Positions 31,645 to 41,368 of a stretch of 64,000 bases of DNA are shown here, one piece after another (position 1 is the stretch's first letter; the number at the start of each line of letters is the position of its first letter). The notes below the pieces were generated by a model. It saw only the letters and a list, made by a program, of their open reading frames with translations, ran no database searches and was not told the origin of the DNA. Source of the DNA: Actinoplanes solisilvae (lineage in GTDB: Bacteria > Actinomycetota > Actinomycetes > Mycobacteriales > Micromonosporaceae); assembly GCF_003999975.1 (NCBI RefSeq), contig NZ_RJAC01000002.1, positions 682,001 through 746,000 on the forward strand, given 5' to 3'. A program made the position numbers and the translations under genes.

Positions 31645-32562
31645 TTAACTTTGGTTCTCTGAGAGGGTTGCTTCTAGAGTCTCGATGCGCTTACGAATGA
31701 AGGCGATCGTGTCGCCCTCGTTCGAGGCGACACGCCAAAGTTGCTCAAAACGCTTGCGGTGACGAGCCGTCTCGGCGCGGTTTTCGACCACCTCGTCGAG
31801 GAAGCCGTTCTCGCGGTACATGACTTCGTCATTGTTGCGATCGGTGGTGACCGTCACGAGGTCGAAGCTGCCGTTGTTGGCGATCGGTACCTCGAGGTCG
31901 AACGGCAGCATGCGCAGACCGAGCAGGCCGCGATCGGACAGGTCGATCAGCAACCGCAACTGGCCGGCGAAGATGGCCGAGCCTCCGATAGGTCGCATCA
32001 GCACCGACTGATCGACCACGACGAAGAACTTCACCGAACCGAGCCGGTCCAGGAGCGCGGCCTGGCGGTGGCTTCTGGCCTCGACCAGCACATCCACCTT
32101 GGTCTGGTCGAGCTCGCCTTCGCCGATCCACATCCCGGTCAGGGCGGCCGCGTATTCGCGTGACTGCAGCGGACCGGGCAGGTAATAGATGGCGAACGAT
32201 CGAATCTCGGACGCCTCGGCCTCGTACTCGATGAAACGCAGCAGGTATTCCGACGTCAACTCGCGGAATCGGGGCTCTCGCCACCACACCGATTCGGCGC
32301 GCTGCCGCCGGCGGGCGATCCGGGCATCGGCCAGCAGCGCGGCGATCAGATTCTTGTCGCGGACGCCGAGTAGAGCGAGGAGACCTCGAAGATCGTTGAT
32401 CGAGATGGTGTTGTCACCGTTCTCGATGCGGATGACCTTGCTCTGGGACCATTCCATCTCGTCGGCGACCTGAGCCTGCGTCAAGCCGGCGGACTCGCGT
32501 GCCTCGCGAATAGCGATGCGAACGCGCAGCCGCGCAATCGTAGGCGAGTCGCCCTCGGCCAT
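31645..32562 (-). CDS. XRE family regulator with DUF5753 domain
   Basis: 305 residues. Helix-turn-helix at about 12-65 (IREARESAGLTQAQVADEMEWSQSKVIRIENGDNTISINDLRGLL), then the DUF5753 sensory domain with WWREPRFRELTSEYLLRFIEYEAEASEIRSFAIYYLPGPLQSREYAAA and FVVVDQSVLMRPIGG. This architecture, followed by DUF397 genes, is the abundant actinomycete regulator pair linked to development and antibiotic production. A long perfect inverted repeat lies 46 bp upstream. The start at 32562 is supported by the family N-terminus. Confidence 0.93.
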   Translation of the reverse strand: MAEGDSPTIARLRVRIAIREARESAGLTQAQVADEMEWSQSKVIRIENGDNTISINDLRGLLALLGVRDKNLIAALLADARIARRRQRAESVWWREPRFRELTSEYLLRFIEYEAEASEIRSFAIYYLPGPLQSREYAAALTGMWIGEGELDQTKVDVLVEARSHRQAALLDRLGSVKFFVVVDQSVLMRPIGGSAIFAGQLRLLIDLSDRGLLGLRMLPFDLEVPIANNGSFDLVTVTTDRNNDEVMYRENGFLDEVVENRAETARHRKRFEQLWRVASNEGDTIAFIRKRIETLEATLSENQS

Positions 32563-32607
32563 CAGTCCTTCACCGTTGAAGTAGGTCCGTTACAGATCGA
32601 AGCTGCC

Positions 32608-32641
32608 ACCTCGCTGATTGCATCATCGCAATCAGCGAGGT
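32608..32641. promoter_or_regulatory. 14-bp-arm inverted repeat upstream of XRE regulator
   Basis: ACCTCGCTGATTGC (32608-32621), a 6-nt spacer ATCATC, then GCAATCAGCGAGGT (32628-32641): perfect 14-bp arms. It could be a dimeric operator for the regulator downstream, or a leader hairpin. A further GCGAGGT half-site lies about 32671-32677. Confidence 0.75.
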
Positions 32642-32705
32642 CGCGCAGATCCTAATACCGTCCTATCAGACGAGCGAGGTGGGGGTGGGGTTTCGGCCAA
32701 CCCGG

Positions 32706-33155
32706 TCAGGCAACCGCCAGGTCCAGCCCCCTCCCGTGTGGCCGGGCATCCTCCATGGCCCTCCGCAGAGCCCGGCTGACCTGCCCGAACTGTCGCTCGT
32801 CGACACAGGCGTAGAGCACTACGTCGGATCCCCGATAGTTGGCGTGAAGTTCCCACCCACGGGTGCGGCGGACCATCGACGGCACAGTGAAAGCCAGGGG
32901 AACCGTCACGGCGAGTAGCCCGAACGCGTACAGGGGTGGCGGGCTCAACAGGGTCCATCCGGCACCGACGACTGCGACCATGATGGCCGCCACCGTCAGC
33001 ACGACCGTCGCGTCGGCCGGCTTCGACCCGCCCCGCACCACTCCGACGTGGCGCAACTCGCGGACGGCGAAGCTCCTCAGCGGCGTGCCGTTCCAGATGA
33101 ACAGTTCATCGGTGACCACAGCGTCCGGACCACGGTAGTAGGTACGTTTTCTCAT
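32706..33155 (-). CDS. DUF6232 family membrane protein
   Basis: 149 residues. It starts MRKRTYYRGPDAVVTDELFIWNGTPLRSFAVRELRHVGVV, then two transmembrane helices (about residues 50-68 and 74-92), then a cytoplasmic part RRTRGWELHANYRGSDVVLYACVDERQFGQVSRALRRAME. This N-terminal pattern is that of DUF6232, a small actinobacterial membrane family of unknown role. A strong AAGGAG lies 6 nt before the ATG. Its upstream region holds the duplicated hairpin element. Confidence 0.85.
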   Translation of the reverse strand: MRKRTYYRGPDAVVTDELFIWNGTPLRSFAVRELRHVGVVRGGSKPADATVVLTVAAIMVAVVGAGWTLLSPPPLYAFGLLAVTVPLAFTVPSMVRRTRGWELHANYRGSDVVLYACVDERQFGQVSRALRRAMEDARPHGRGLDLAVA

Positions 33156-33207
33156 AACGCACTCCTTCCCCTGCTGTTCGCGAGGAAGGGACGGCCGGGC
33201 CGCCTTA

Positions 33208-33414
33208 CTAGAGAGATGAACCCCGCCTCGCTCGGTTCGGAAGGACAGTCGATGGCGACGGGAACGTCGGTGGGGAGCGGAGACGGAACCTGGTTGCCGC
33301 CAGGTGCCGAAGCTCGGACCGACGTCCCGTCAAGCTGTCCCGCTGGTCCTGGAATCAGTAGAGCATGCCATCAAGCCATCCGCCACCCATCAATCTGCCA
33401 TGTTGCAGATTGCG
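33208..33414 (+). repeat. Duplicated hairpin element, copy 1
   Basis: About 207 bp, starting CTAGAGAGATG and ending GCAGATTGCG. It shares with copy 2 the first ~25 bases, a central hairpin (33284-33309; ACCTGG/CCAGGT stem around TTGCCG), and a 3' block from AGTAGAGCATGCC to the second hairpin CAATCTGC-N6-GCAGATTG (33391-33412). The central hairpin differs from copy 2 by paired changes that keep the stem. Short ORFs cross it, but conservation is at nucleotide level. Could be a structured RNA, a leader, or a mobile-element remnant. Confidence 0.7.
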
Positions 33415-33509
33415 AGACAGCACCCGAACGAGGGACCGAATACGTTTGCGCATGGCGCACGCCCGCCGACTGCTTCTTGCCAGGAAAAGGCGATAGGGCC
33501 ATCATGGCG

Positions 33510-33726
33510 CTAGAGAGAGATGTTCCCCGCCTCGCTCGAGCGACGACGAAAGAACAGACTGTTCGGAGTCACGAGAACGTCTGAAGAGGCGAGAACGGCA
33601 CCCGGTTGCCGCCGGGTGCCGTTGTTTTACCGTCTCCCCTCAAACTCCGCCCTTGTGTCTCTGCTTGTAGTAGAGCATGCCTCCAGGCTGTCCGCTACAC
33701 ATCAATCTGCCATGTTGCAGATTGCG
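33510..33726 (+). repeat. Duplicated hairpin element, copy 2
   Basis: About 217 bp, a diverged direct repeat of 33208-33414, separated by 95 bp. The central hairpin has a longer perfect stem and a T-rich 3' flank, so this copy can act as a terminator on the + strand. The last ~27 bases (CATCAATCTGCCATGTTGCA and on) are identical to copy 1. No gene is supported across 33156-33849. Confidence 0.7.
33596..33628 (+). terminator. Intrinsic terminator inside copy 2
   Basis: CGGCACCCGG-TTGCCG-CCGGGTGCCG, 10-bp perfect stem, followed by TTGTTTT. A textbook + strand terminator. It implies that something is transcribed rightward from about 33510, although no protein gene is apparent. Confidence 0.75.
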
Positions 33727-33849
33727 TACAACCAGAGTGAGCCGTGAGTAGGACCGCGGCGGCGTTTCATCGACGAACCGACCGGGTAGCCCTCCGTCGG
33801 ATGCCACTGTCGAACCTGTGACGACGCAGGGAGAAGGGCGATAACCCGC

Positions 33850-34308
33850 ATGGAGAGCCGACTGAAGATCGCTGGCCAGGCGGTGCAACCCATCCTGGTG
33901 ATGTTCCCGTTGGGGTTGTTCGCGATGGCCGTGATCTTCGACCTCGCCAACCTGCTCGGAGCCCCCGCCATCGTCGGGTCGCTGGCCTACTGGAACGTGG
34001 TCGCCGGCCTGGTCGGTGGGGTTGCCGCCGCCACCGCGAGCGCGATCGACCTGGGCTTCGTCCGCCGGGCCGACACCAAACGCATCGGCGTGCTGCGAGC
34101 CCTGCTCAACATGGGCGTACTGATCCTGTTCGCCGTCATCCTGATGGTTCGCGTCGGCGACCCGGACCGCGAGGCCGGCGTCGGCCTCTTCCTTCTCGAA
34201 GTCCTGGCGCTGGCCATCTCGGGCTTCGGGGCCTGGCTCAGCGGCGAACTCGCCAACGGACGCATGCCCGCGTTCGCCCGCGCCGCGGTGGACAATCGCG
34301 GCTACTGA
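33850..34308 (+). CDS. DUF2231 membrane protein
   Basis: 152 residues with four hydrophobic helices, starting IAGQAVQPILVMFPLGLFAMAVIFDLANLL and containing AYWNVVAGLVGGVAAATASAIDLGFVRRADTKRIGVLRALLNMGVLILFAVILMVR. This is the DUF2231 layout (predicted membrane protein, possibly heme or redox related; role unknown). ATG with GGGAGAAGGG about 13 nt upstream. A strong terminator follows 12 bp after the stop. Confidence 0.87.
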   Translation: MESRLKIAGQAVQPILVMFPLGLFAMAVIFDLANLLGAPAIVGSLAYWNVVAGLVGGVAAATASAIDLGFVRRADTKRIGVLRALLNMGVLILFAVILMVRVGDPDREAGVGLFLLEVLALAISGFGAWLSGELANGRMPAFARAAVDNRGY

Positions 34309-34320
34309 ACCCCGGAAAAC

Positions 34321-34351
34321 CGAAAGCCCAGGTCGATGACCTGGGCTTTCG
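34321..34351. terminator. Bidirectional terminator hairpin
   Basis: CGAAAGCCCAGGT-CGATG-ACCTGGGCTTTCG: 13-bp perfect stem, with TTTCGTT on the + side and GGTTTTC-like bases on the minus side. It separates the DUF2231 gene from the convergent tRNA-Thr and probably serves both. Confidence 0.88.
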
Positions 34352-34356
34352 TTCTG

Positions 34357-34430
34357 AGCCGCCTGACGGAATCGAACCGTCGACCTACGCATTACGAGTG
34401 CGTCGCTCTAGCCGACTGAGCTAAGGCGGC
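34357..34430 (-). tRNA. tRNA-Thr (anticodon CGT)
   Basis: Read on the minus strand, the sequence folds as a cloverleaf: acceptor GCCGCCT/AGGCGGC with discriminator T, D-arm AGCTCAGTCGGCTAGAGC, anticodon stem ACGCA/TGCGT with anticodon CGT at 34394-34396, and T-arm ACGGTTCGATTCCGT. 74 nt. No CCA is encoded. Reads ACG threonine codons. I saw no integrated element at its 3' end; the next sequence is the terminator hairpin. Confidence 0.96.
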
Positions 34431-34535
34431 AACGATAAATAAGTGTACGGTATGCGGCCCGCGCCCCTCGGCGGGGCCACCCAATGCCGGAATCGGACAT
34501 CGTTCTTGTCGCCCGCCGCGACTAGTGTGCCTGGC

Positions 34536-36257
34536 GTGACCGTCGATCACCCCCCTTCCCCCACGGGTCAGGTCGTGCCGCGCCGGCCCATCAGCATGGA
34601 TCCCCACGAGCTCGGCTTCACCCCCCAGCGCCCGGTCGGCTGGCTCGCCCCGCTCCTGCTGCTCAGCACGGGTCTGCGCACCCTGCTGGCGGTCCTCTTC
34701 GGGGCCTATCTCGACAAGCGCGAGCTGCAGAACGCGCTCGACGGCGAGTGGTTCGACCACTCGCACACCGAGACCGGCGAGCTCTGGCTCGACTACGTCG
34801 CCGACCTGGGCGACGGTTTCCACGCGACCTACTCCGTGGCCTACCTGCTGGCGCAGCCCAGCCTCGACGTGGGTGATGCCACGCTCCCCCGCGGTGAACT
34901 GCTGCTGATGGGTGGCGACCAGGTCTATCCGCTGGCGAGCGGCGACGGCTACGAGAGCCGCATGAAAGGGCCCTACCGCGCCGCGCTGCCCGAGCCGCCG
35001 ATCGGCACGACCCAGCCCACACTCTTCGCGCTGCCCGGCAACCACGACTGGTACGACGGCCTGACCGCCTTCATCCGCCTCTTCGCCCGCCGCAAAGACG
35101 GTCACATCGGCGGCTGGCGCACCGAGCAGCGCCGGTCCTACTTCGCCGTCAAGCTGCCCGCCAACTGGTGGCTGTTCGCGATCGACGAGCAGTTCGGCGC
35201 CTACATCGACGACCCCCAGCTCCTCTACTTCGAACAGGCCGCCCAGCAACTCGGCCCGGAAGACCGCGTGATCCTCATGACGCCGTCGCCGAAGTGGGTC
35301 AAGTCCGTCGACAAACCCGAGGCGTACGACGCCATCGACTACTTCATCCGGAAAATCCTCGACCCGACGGGCGCCACCACACGCGTCCTCGTCTCGGGCG
35401 ACCTGCACCACTACGCGCGCTACAGCGACCCCTCGCGCGAACTGATCACCTGCGGGGGCGGCGGCGCCTACCTGGTGGGCACGCAACAATTGCCCAAGCA
35501 ACTCGTCGTTCCCCAGCCGGACACGCTCACTCGCAACCGCAGTGTCAGCCGGCCGTACGAGTTCCGGCAGTCCTATCCGGACGCTGCGACCTCACGACGA
35601 CTGGGCTGGGGCGTCTTCCGCCGGGTCCCGACCCACAACCCCGGCTTCCTCACGATGCTCGGCATCATTCACGTGCTGACGATGCTCGCGATGACCGGCG
35701 CGGCCGCCGGAAACGCCGGCATCGTGCAGCGGCTCTTCAGCATCCCGCTCACCATCATGATCGTGCTCATCCTGGCCGGCTCGGTGGCGTTCGCCCAGCC
35801 GCCCAAGGCCGACCGGCGAAAACACACACGCCACTGGATAGCGGGCCTGCTGCACGGCTCCGCCCACATCGGACTCGCGGCCGGCGGCACGTGGCTCTGG
35901 CTGCAGCTGCCCTTCCACGACTGGACCTGGCCCGGCCCGCTGATCGTGGCCGTGGTCCTCTACGGCCCGGTGTTCGGCTTCGTCGCGACTCAGTTGACGG
36001 CGCTCTACCTGCTGATCGCTTCTTCCGTCGGCGTCAATGTGAACGAACTCTTCGCGGGCCAGGGCATCGAAGACGCGAAAAGCTTCCTGCGCCTGCACAT
36101 CGCGGCCGACGGCACCCTGACCATCCACCCCATCGGCATCGACAAGATCAGCCACAACTGGACCGCCGACCCCGAGGGCGCGCCCGACATCTCATGGCTG
36201 CGCCCGCGCGACCCCCTGACCCCCCGACGCATCGAAAACCCGATCAAAGTCCGCTGA
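34536..36257 (+). CDS. Membrane-anchored metallophosphoesterase
   Basis: 573 residues from GTG 34536. A hydrophobic segment lies at about residues 30-55, then a calcineurin-like phosphoesterase domain with LLLMGGDQVYPLA (motif GDxxY), LFALPGNHDWYDG (GNHD) and VLVSGDLHHYARY (GDxHHY), which bind two metals. The C-terminal third has about four more transmembrane helices (TMLGIIHVLTMLAMTGA, LTIMIVLILAGSVAFA, and two beyond HIGLAAGGTWLWL). Substrate unknown; a membrane-linked phosphodiesterase or phosphatase is inferred. An upstream extension to 34443 overlaps the tRNA region and is unlikely. Confidence 0.85.
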   Translation: MTVDHPPSPTGQVVPRRPISMDPHELGFTPQRPVGWLAPLLLLSTGLRTLLAVLFGAYLDKRELQNALDGEWFDHSHTETGELWLDYVADLGDGFHATYSVAYLLAQPSLDVGDATLPRGELLLMGGDQVYPLASGDGYESRMKGPYRAALPEPPIGTTQPTLFALPGNHDWYDGLTAFIRLFARRKDGHIGGWRTEQRRSYFAVKLPANWWLFAIDEQFGAYIDDPQLLYFEQAAQQLGPEDRVILMTPSPKWVKSVDKPEAYDAIDYFIRKILDPTGATTRVLVSGDLHHYARYSDPSRELITCGGGGAYLVGTQQLPKQLVVPQPDTLTRNRSVSRPYEFRQSYPDAATSRRLGWGVFRRVPTHNPGFLTMLGIIHVLTMLAMTGAAAGNAGIVQRLFSIPLTIMIVLILAGSVAFAQPPKADRRKHTRHWIAGLLHGSAHIGLAAGGTWLWLQLPFHDWTWPGPLIVAVVLYGPVFGFVATQLTALYLLIASSVGVNVNELFAGQGIEDAKSFLRLHIAADGTLTIHPIGIDKISHNWTADPEGAPDISWLRPRDPLTPRRIENPIKVR

Positions 36258-36337
36258 CCCAGGCGGCCCCCGGCGACGCAGCCCCGCGTCACTGGGAGCC
36301 GGGCCACCTGACGGCGGTCGGGCGGCCTGCGGGACCA

Positions 36338-36535
36338 GGCGGGCCGGGCCGGGCCGGGCGGGCGGGCGCTGGACTGGGCTGGGCCGGAACGGCTCGGCAG
36401 GGCTCCGCGGGCGGCGAGCTGGGTTGGGCCGGGCCGGGCCGGGCTGGGTTGGGCCGGGCTAGGCGCGGCCTGGCTCGGCCGGGCCGGGCGGGCGCTGGGC
36501 TGGGCACCCAGGCGGGAGTGGGCCGGGCGGCCCGG
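36338..36535 (+). repeat. G-rich pentameric repeat tract
   Basis: Degenerate 5-bp repeats of GGGCC/GGGCT over about 200 bp after the metallophosphoesterase gene, with dozens of GGG runs on the + strand only. It has G-quadruplex-forming character. ORFs here are repeat translations (Gly/Pro/Ala/Arg strings) and are not genes. Confidence 0.8.
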
Positions 36536-36691
36536 CAAGGCTAGGCGTGGGCGGCTGGCAGGGCTGGGCGCACCTGTTGGGTTAACTGTTGGGCAAGTCG
36601 AGGCGGCCTCGCAAGGACCGGGCGGGGAGATGGCGGCCGGGCTTGAATGCGTGTTACAGCTGGCGCGGGCGGATGGCCGGGGCGGGGATCG

Positions 36692-36925
36692 TCAGCTGTA
36701 GCGCTCCTCGTGGGACTGGCGCGGGCCGCAGACCGAGGCGCGGCTGCAGGAGCAGCGGGAGCCGTCGGCGTCCATGCGCACGACCACCGCGTCTTTCGGC
36801 ACGCTGTGGGCGACAACCCGCCCGTCGCCCTCGGCGGTGGTCACACGGGTGCCGACGGCGGGTGCCTCGGCCTGGAATTTCTGGTACAGCGGATGTTCTT
36901 ACTGGGCCGTAGGCAGCACATCCAG
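36692..36925 (-). pseudogene. Displaced 3' end of ricT
   Basis: On the minus strand this reads EHPLYQKFQAEAPAVGTRV, then TTAEGDGRVVAHSVPKDAVV, then RMDADGSRCSCSRASVCGPR, QSHEERYS and stop. It is closely collinear with the last ~70 residues of the intact ricT gene at 37515-38360. There is no start, and an in-frame TAA plus a 5-nt insertion disrupt the segment just 5' of EHP (about 36900). Codon use is strongly GC-biased, like the genome, whereas the C-terminal codons of the intact gene are not. It is best read as the original ricT 3' end, cut off when foreign DNA entered. Confidence 0.8.
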
Positions 36926-36980
36926 CAGGATGACAGCGGCGGATGCACTGGGTGGCCTCGAGCTGTTCGCGACCAGCAAA

Positions 36981-37001
36981 GTTCGTACCGATCGTACGAA
37001 C
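36981..37001. promoter_or_regulatory. Palindrome GTTCGTAC-N5-GTACGAAC
   Basis: Perfect 8-bp arms (36981-36988 and 36994-37001) around CGATC, in the low-GC patch and about 260 bp before the 36-codon ORF. Could be an operator, or a recombination arm of a former element. Confidence 0.55.
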
Positions 37002-37263
37002 AACTAAAGGCCCGCCTGCGCTTCCGTCCCAATATTCGAGACGACGCCATGTGACCTACGCCATTCAACGCCAGAAATTAGCGAATAGAAGGCCTGGTAA
37101 AAAGACCTTACCATATGAGAGGGACATCGGCTCGCCGCTATTAGATAATGCGCGACCCATTCGCAGTGCTCTAACGTGGATCGCAGGGAAACCAAGGAAG
37201 AACGCCCAGGCGCAATCCGGGCGCCGCCTTCCAGCTGATCGCCTCAACAGCAGGGAGCAGCCA

Positions 37264-37374
37264 ATGCACAGTATGCCAACACCGAACACCGAGCATGAGC
37301 TGAAGATTGCCTGGCTTCAGCTGGCAACCCAGATGATCGGCCTGATCACGGTAGTTATGACTCTGGCTCACTGA
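37264..37374 (+). CDS. Small hydrophobic ORF in the low-GC patch
   Basis: 36 codons encoding MHSMPTPNTEHELKIAWLQL followed by ATQMIGLITVVMTLAH. The C-terminal ~22 residues form one hydrophobic helix. AGGGAG lies 8 nt before the ATG, and a long hairpin follows the stop, so it has the full layout of a gene. It resembles small membrane peptides of mobile elements in general form only. No family recognised. Confidence 0.45.
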   Translation: MHSMPTPNTEHELKIAWLQLATQMIGLITVVMTLAH

Positions 37375-37380
37375 CCAGAG

Positions 37381-37424
37381 GCCGGGCTGGCGCGCCCTCC
37401 ACAAGCGGATGGCGCCTGCCCGGC
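37381..37424 (+). terminator. Long hairpin after the small ORF
   Basis: GCCGGGC (37381-37387) pairs with GCCCGGC (37418-37424), and GGCGC (37389-37393) with GCGCC (37412-37416), separated by one T-T mismatch, around an 18-nt loop. No T tract follows, so termination is likely but not certain. Confidence 0.55.
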
Positions 37425-37514
37425 TTCAAGTGACGTACGCCTAAGCGACTTCGGGCGAACGACAAATCATTGATTTAATGATACCTATCCTAAAGATTGA
37501 TCGCTTGAAAGCAA

Positions 37515-38360
37515 TTACTGGCCTTCGCTGTATTGCTCTTCATGGGCTTGCCTTGGTCCGCATACGGAAGCCCGCGAGCACGAGCATCGGGAGCCGTCGG
37601 AGTCCAGACGCACCGTCACTGAATCCTTAGGGACGCTGTGCCCTACCACCCGGCCGTCACCCTCGGGGGTCGTCACTCGGCTACCGACAGCCGGCGCAGA
37701 CTCCGCGAAGCGGGCATATAGGGGATGTTCGTATTTGAGGCAGCACATGAGGCGGCCGCAGGCGCCCGAGATGCGGAGCGGGTTCAGGGGCAGGTCCTGG
37801 TCTTTGGCCATGCGGATCGTGACCGGCTCGAAGTCGGTCAGGAAGGTGGCGCAGCACAGGTCGCGGCCGCAGGAGCCGATGCCGCCCTGGACCCGGGCGG
37901 AGTCGCGGGCCGAGAGCTGGCGCAGCTCGACCCGGCAGTGCAGGGTAGCGCCGAGATCGCGGACGAGGGAACGGAAGTCGACCCGGTGGGGGGCGGTGAA
38001 ATAGATCGTCGTGCGAGCGCCGCCGTTGCCGGTCGGGTCGAGCACGTGGTCGACGGCGACGACCTTCATCGGCAGCTCGTGGGCCTTGATCAGCTTCTTG
38101 GCGGCGACCTTGGCCTCGGCCTTGCGTTTGCGGAGCAGCTCGTCGCGCCGCAGATCGTCGTCGCCGGCAAGCCCGACGACCCGCGGGAAGCCCGAGGTGT
38201 CGTCACTCACCCACTGCGCCGCCCAGACGCACTCCGCCACCTCGGGGCCGTCGTCCGTGGGTACCAGCACACGGTCGCCGACCTGGGGCGAGAACTCGCC
38301 CGGATCGAGGTAGTAGAGGCGGCCGTACCGGTTGAAACTGACCGCGCACAGCATGCCCAT
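37515..38360 (-). CDS. ricT: PSP1/RicT family protein with mosaic 3' end
   Basis: 281 residues from ATG 38360. PSP1 domain protein related to Bacillus RicT (YaaT), part of a complex that in Bacillus promotes RNA processing. Landmarks: MLCAVSFNRYGRLYYLDPGEFSPQVGDRVLVPT, IYFTAPHRVDFRSLVRDLGATLHCRVELRQ, and the cysteine cluster GSCGRDLCCATFL ... SGACGRLMCCLKYEHP that ligates an iron-sulfur centre in the family. From about residue 207 (near 37740) to the end, codon use changes sharply to less GC-rich codons. A GC-biased copy of the same C-terminus lies at 36692-36925. The C-terminal ~74 residues therefore look foreign. The neighbourhood with holB and tmk is conserved across Gram-positives. Confidence 0.92.
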   Translation of the reverse strand: MGMLCAVSFNRYGRLYYLDPGEFSPQVGDRVLVPTDDGPEVAECVWAAQWVSDDTSGFPRVVGLAGDDDLRRDELLRKRKAEAKVAAKKLIKAHELPMKVVAVDHVLDPTGNGGARTTIYFTAPHRVDFRSLVRDLGATLHCRVELRQLSARDSARVQGGIGSCGRDLCCATFLTDFEPVTIRMAKDQDLPLNPLRISGACGRLMCCLKYEHPLYARFAESAPAVGSRVTTPEGDGRVVGHSVPKDSVTVRLDSDGSRCSCSRASVCGPRQAHEEQYSEGQ

Positions 38361-38516
38361 GGTCACCACCCTACGACGCCCGACACGCCGCACCAAATGC
38401 CTGTTTTGGGCTACCCGTCGGGGTTGTCGTATAGACGCGACACAACCGGGCAGATCGACCCTCGTTGGGCAGACCCGTAGACGCCGCTGCCCGCGGCCGA
38501 ACTCGGGAGGAACCCC

Positions 38517-40454
<1,938 letters not shown>

Positions 40455-40756
40455 CCGTGGGTTGAATGTCGGGGGGTGGCCGCGCCTTGGTGACGGCTGC
40501 CCCTCGACCCGTACCGGAACCCGCTCATCCGGATGGAGGCATGTCGATACCCCGATGGATGAGGCGACCCCGGACGGACGTCTTTTCCTGCTCCACCGAG
40601 CGTTCCGAAGGCACTCCCGGGCGAAGACAACGATCGATTCGTAGCGTTGAGTGATCCCTACACCTGCGGGGGGTGCAGGAGGTCGCGGCGTCGCATTCGG
40701 AGCTCTGGTTGTCCGAAAGCGGCGCCGCGCCCATGTGCGCACCACCGAGCGCATGC
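40455..40756. other. Intergenic region, no gene seen
   Basis: 302 bp between convergent genes. It contains an imperfect CTCATCC ... GGATGAG inverted repeat (about 40524-40563) and a short CCTGC/GCAGG stem (about 40664-40681). No ORF with a plausible ribosome-binding site. Confidence 0.5.
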
Positions 40757-41368
40757 TCACAGCGGCACCGGTACAGCCAGGTCTTGCGAGCCCCGAAGCA
40801 GTTCCTCAGCCTCGCTGTAGTCAGCGGCGACAGCGCTCAGAACGTACGCCGCGAGGTCGGCCGCGGCGCGGATCTCGGCGGGCCGGGGCGGAAAACTCGC
40901 GGGCGCGCCGAGCGTCACGGCCTCGGCGGAGGTCAGAACCCCGGCCAGCACCGCGGCGAGGTTGTCTCGCGTGCTCACCATCCAGTCGTGGAGGGCCGCA
41001 GCCAGATCGGCGGTTGCCTCGAACCGCTCGTCGAGGCCGTCGCCGTCGCCCGACAGGTGGGTGACGGCACGTCGGCGAAGGTCGTCGTAGGCCTCGGCCG
41101 CCTCGCCCTCCCACTCGCCGGGCGGGGGCAGAGTGGAGGCGGCCCCGGCACAGACCCGGGCACCGGCCCGGAGATCGGGAACCGCCTCGGCGAGGGCCGA
41201 CGGGCGCAGCCCGGCAACGGCATGGGCGGCGTCGGCGGGCAGGAGACGTACGCGTCGAAGCTCTTCCCAGACCGGGTGGCCGCTCGGCGCACCGGCCTCG
41301 TCGAGAACGCTCTCGGCACGACGCAGCAGGGGTATGGCCGCGTCGAGCACCTGGTCGAGACGATCCAT
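40757..41368 (-). CDS. WXG100-like protein of an ESX-type operon
   Basis: 203 residues, mostly helical. It contains PPPGEWEGEAAEAYDDLRRR, a W-x-G turn between two helices as in WXG100 / type VII secretion substrates, but the protein is about twice the usual length. A second helical half follows with FEATADLAAALHDWMVSTRDNLAAVLAGVL. ATG 41368 has AGGAG 5 nt upstream and overlaps the previous stop (TGATG). It is the last gene of a three-gene operon with an EspC-like protein and a YbaB-like protein. A role in type VII secretion is inferred; no EccC ATPase is in the window. Confidence 0.7.
   Translation of the reverse strand: MDRLDQVLDAAIPLLRRAESVLDEAGAPSGHPVWEELRRVRLLPADAAHAVAGLRPSALAEAVPDLRAGARVCAGAASTLPPPGEWEGEAAEAYDDLRRRAVTHLSGDGDGLDERFEATADLAAALHDWMVSTRDNLAAVLAGVLTSAEAVTLGAPASFPPRPAEIRAAADLAAYVLSAVAADYSEAEELLRGSQDLAVPVPL

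Noticed and set aside
33048..33747. Short + strand ORFs across the duplicated element
   Set aside because: The two copies are conserved at nucleotide and hairpin level. Reading frames are not kept through the middle of the copies.
34300..34440. Integrated element at the 3' end of tRNA-Thr
   Set aside because: The sequence past the tRNA 3' end is a terminator and the convergent DUF2231 gene. No integrase or repeated tRNA 3' fragment seen.
36541..36912. Independent genes in the region of the ricT fragment
   Set aside because: Overlapping ORFs on both strands are other frames of the displaced ricT 3' end.
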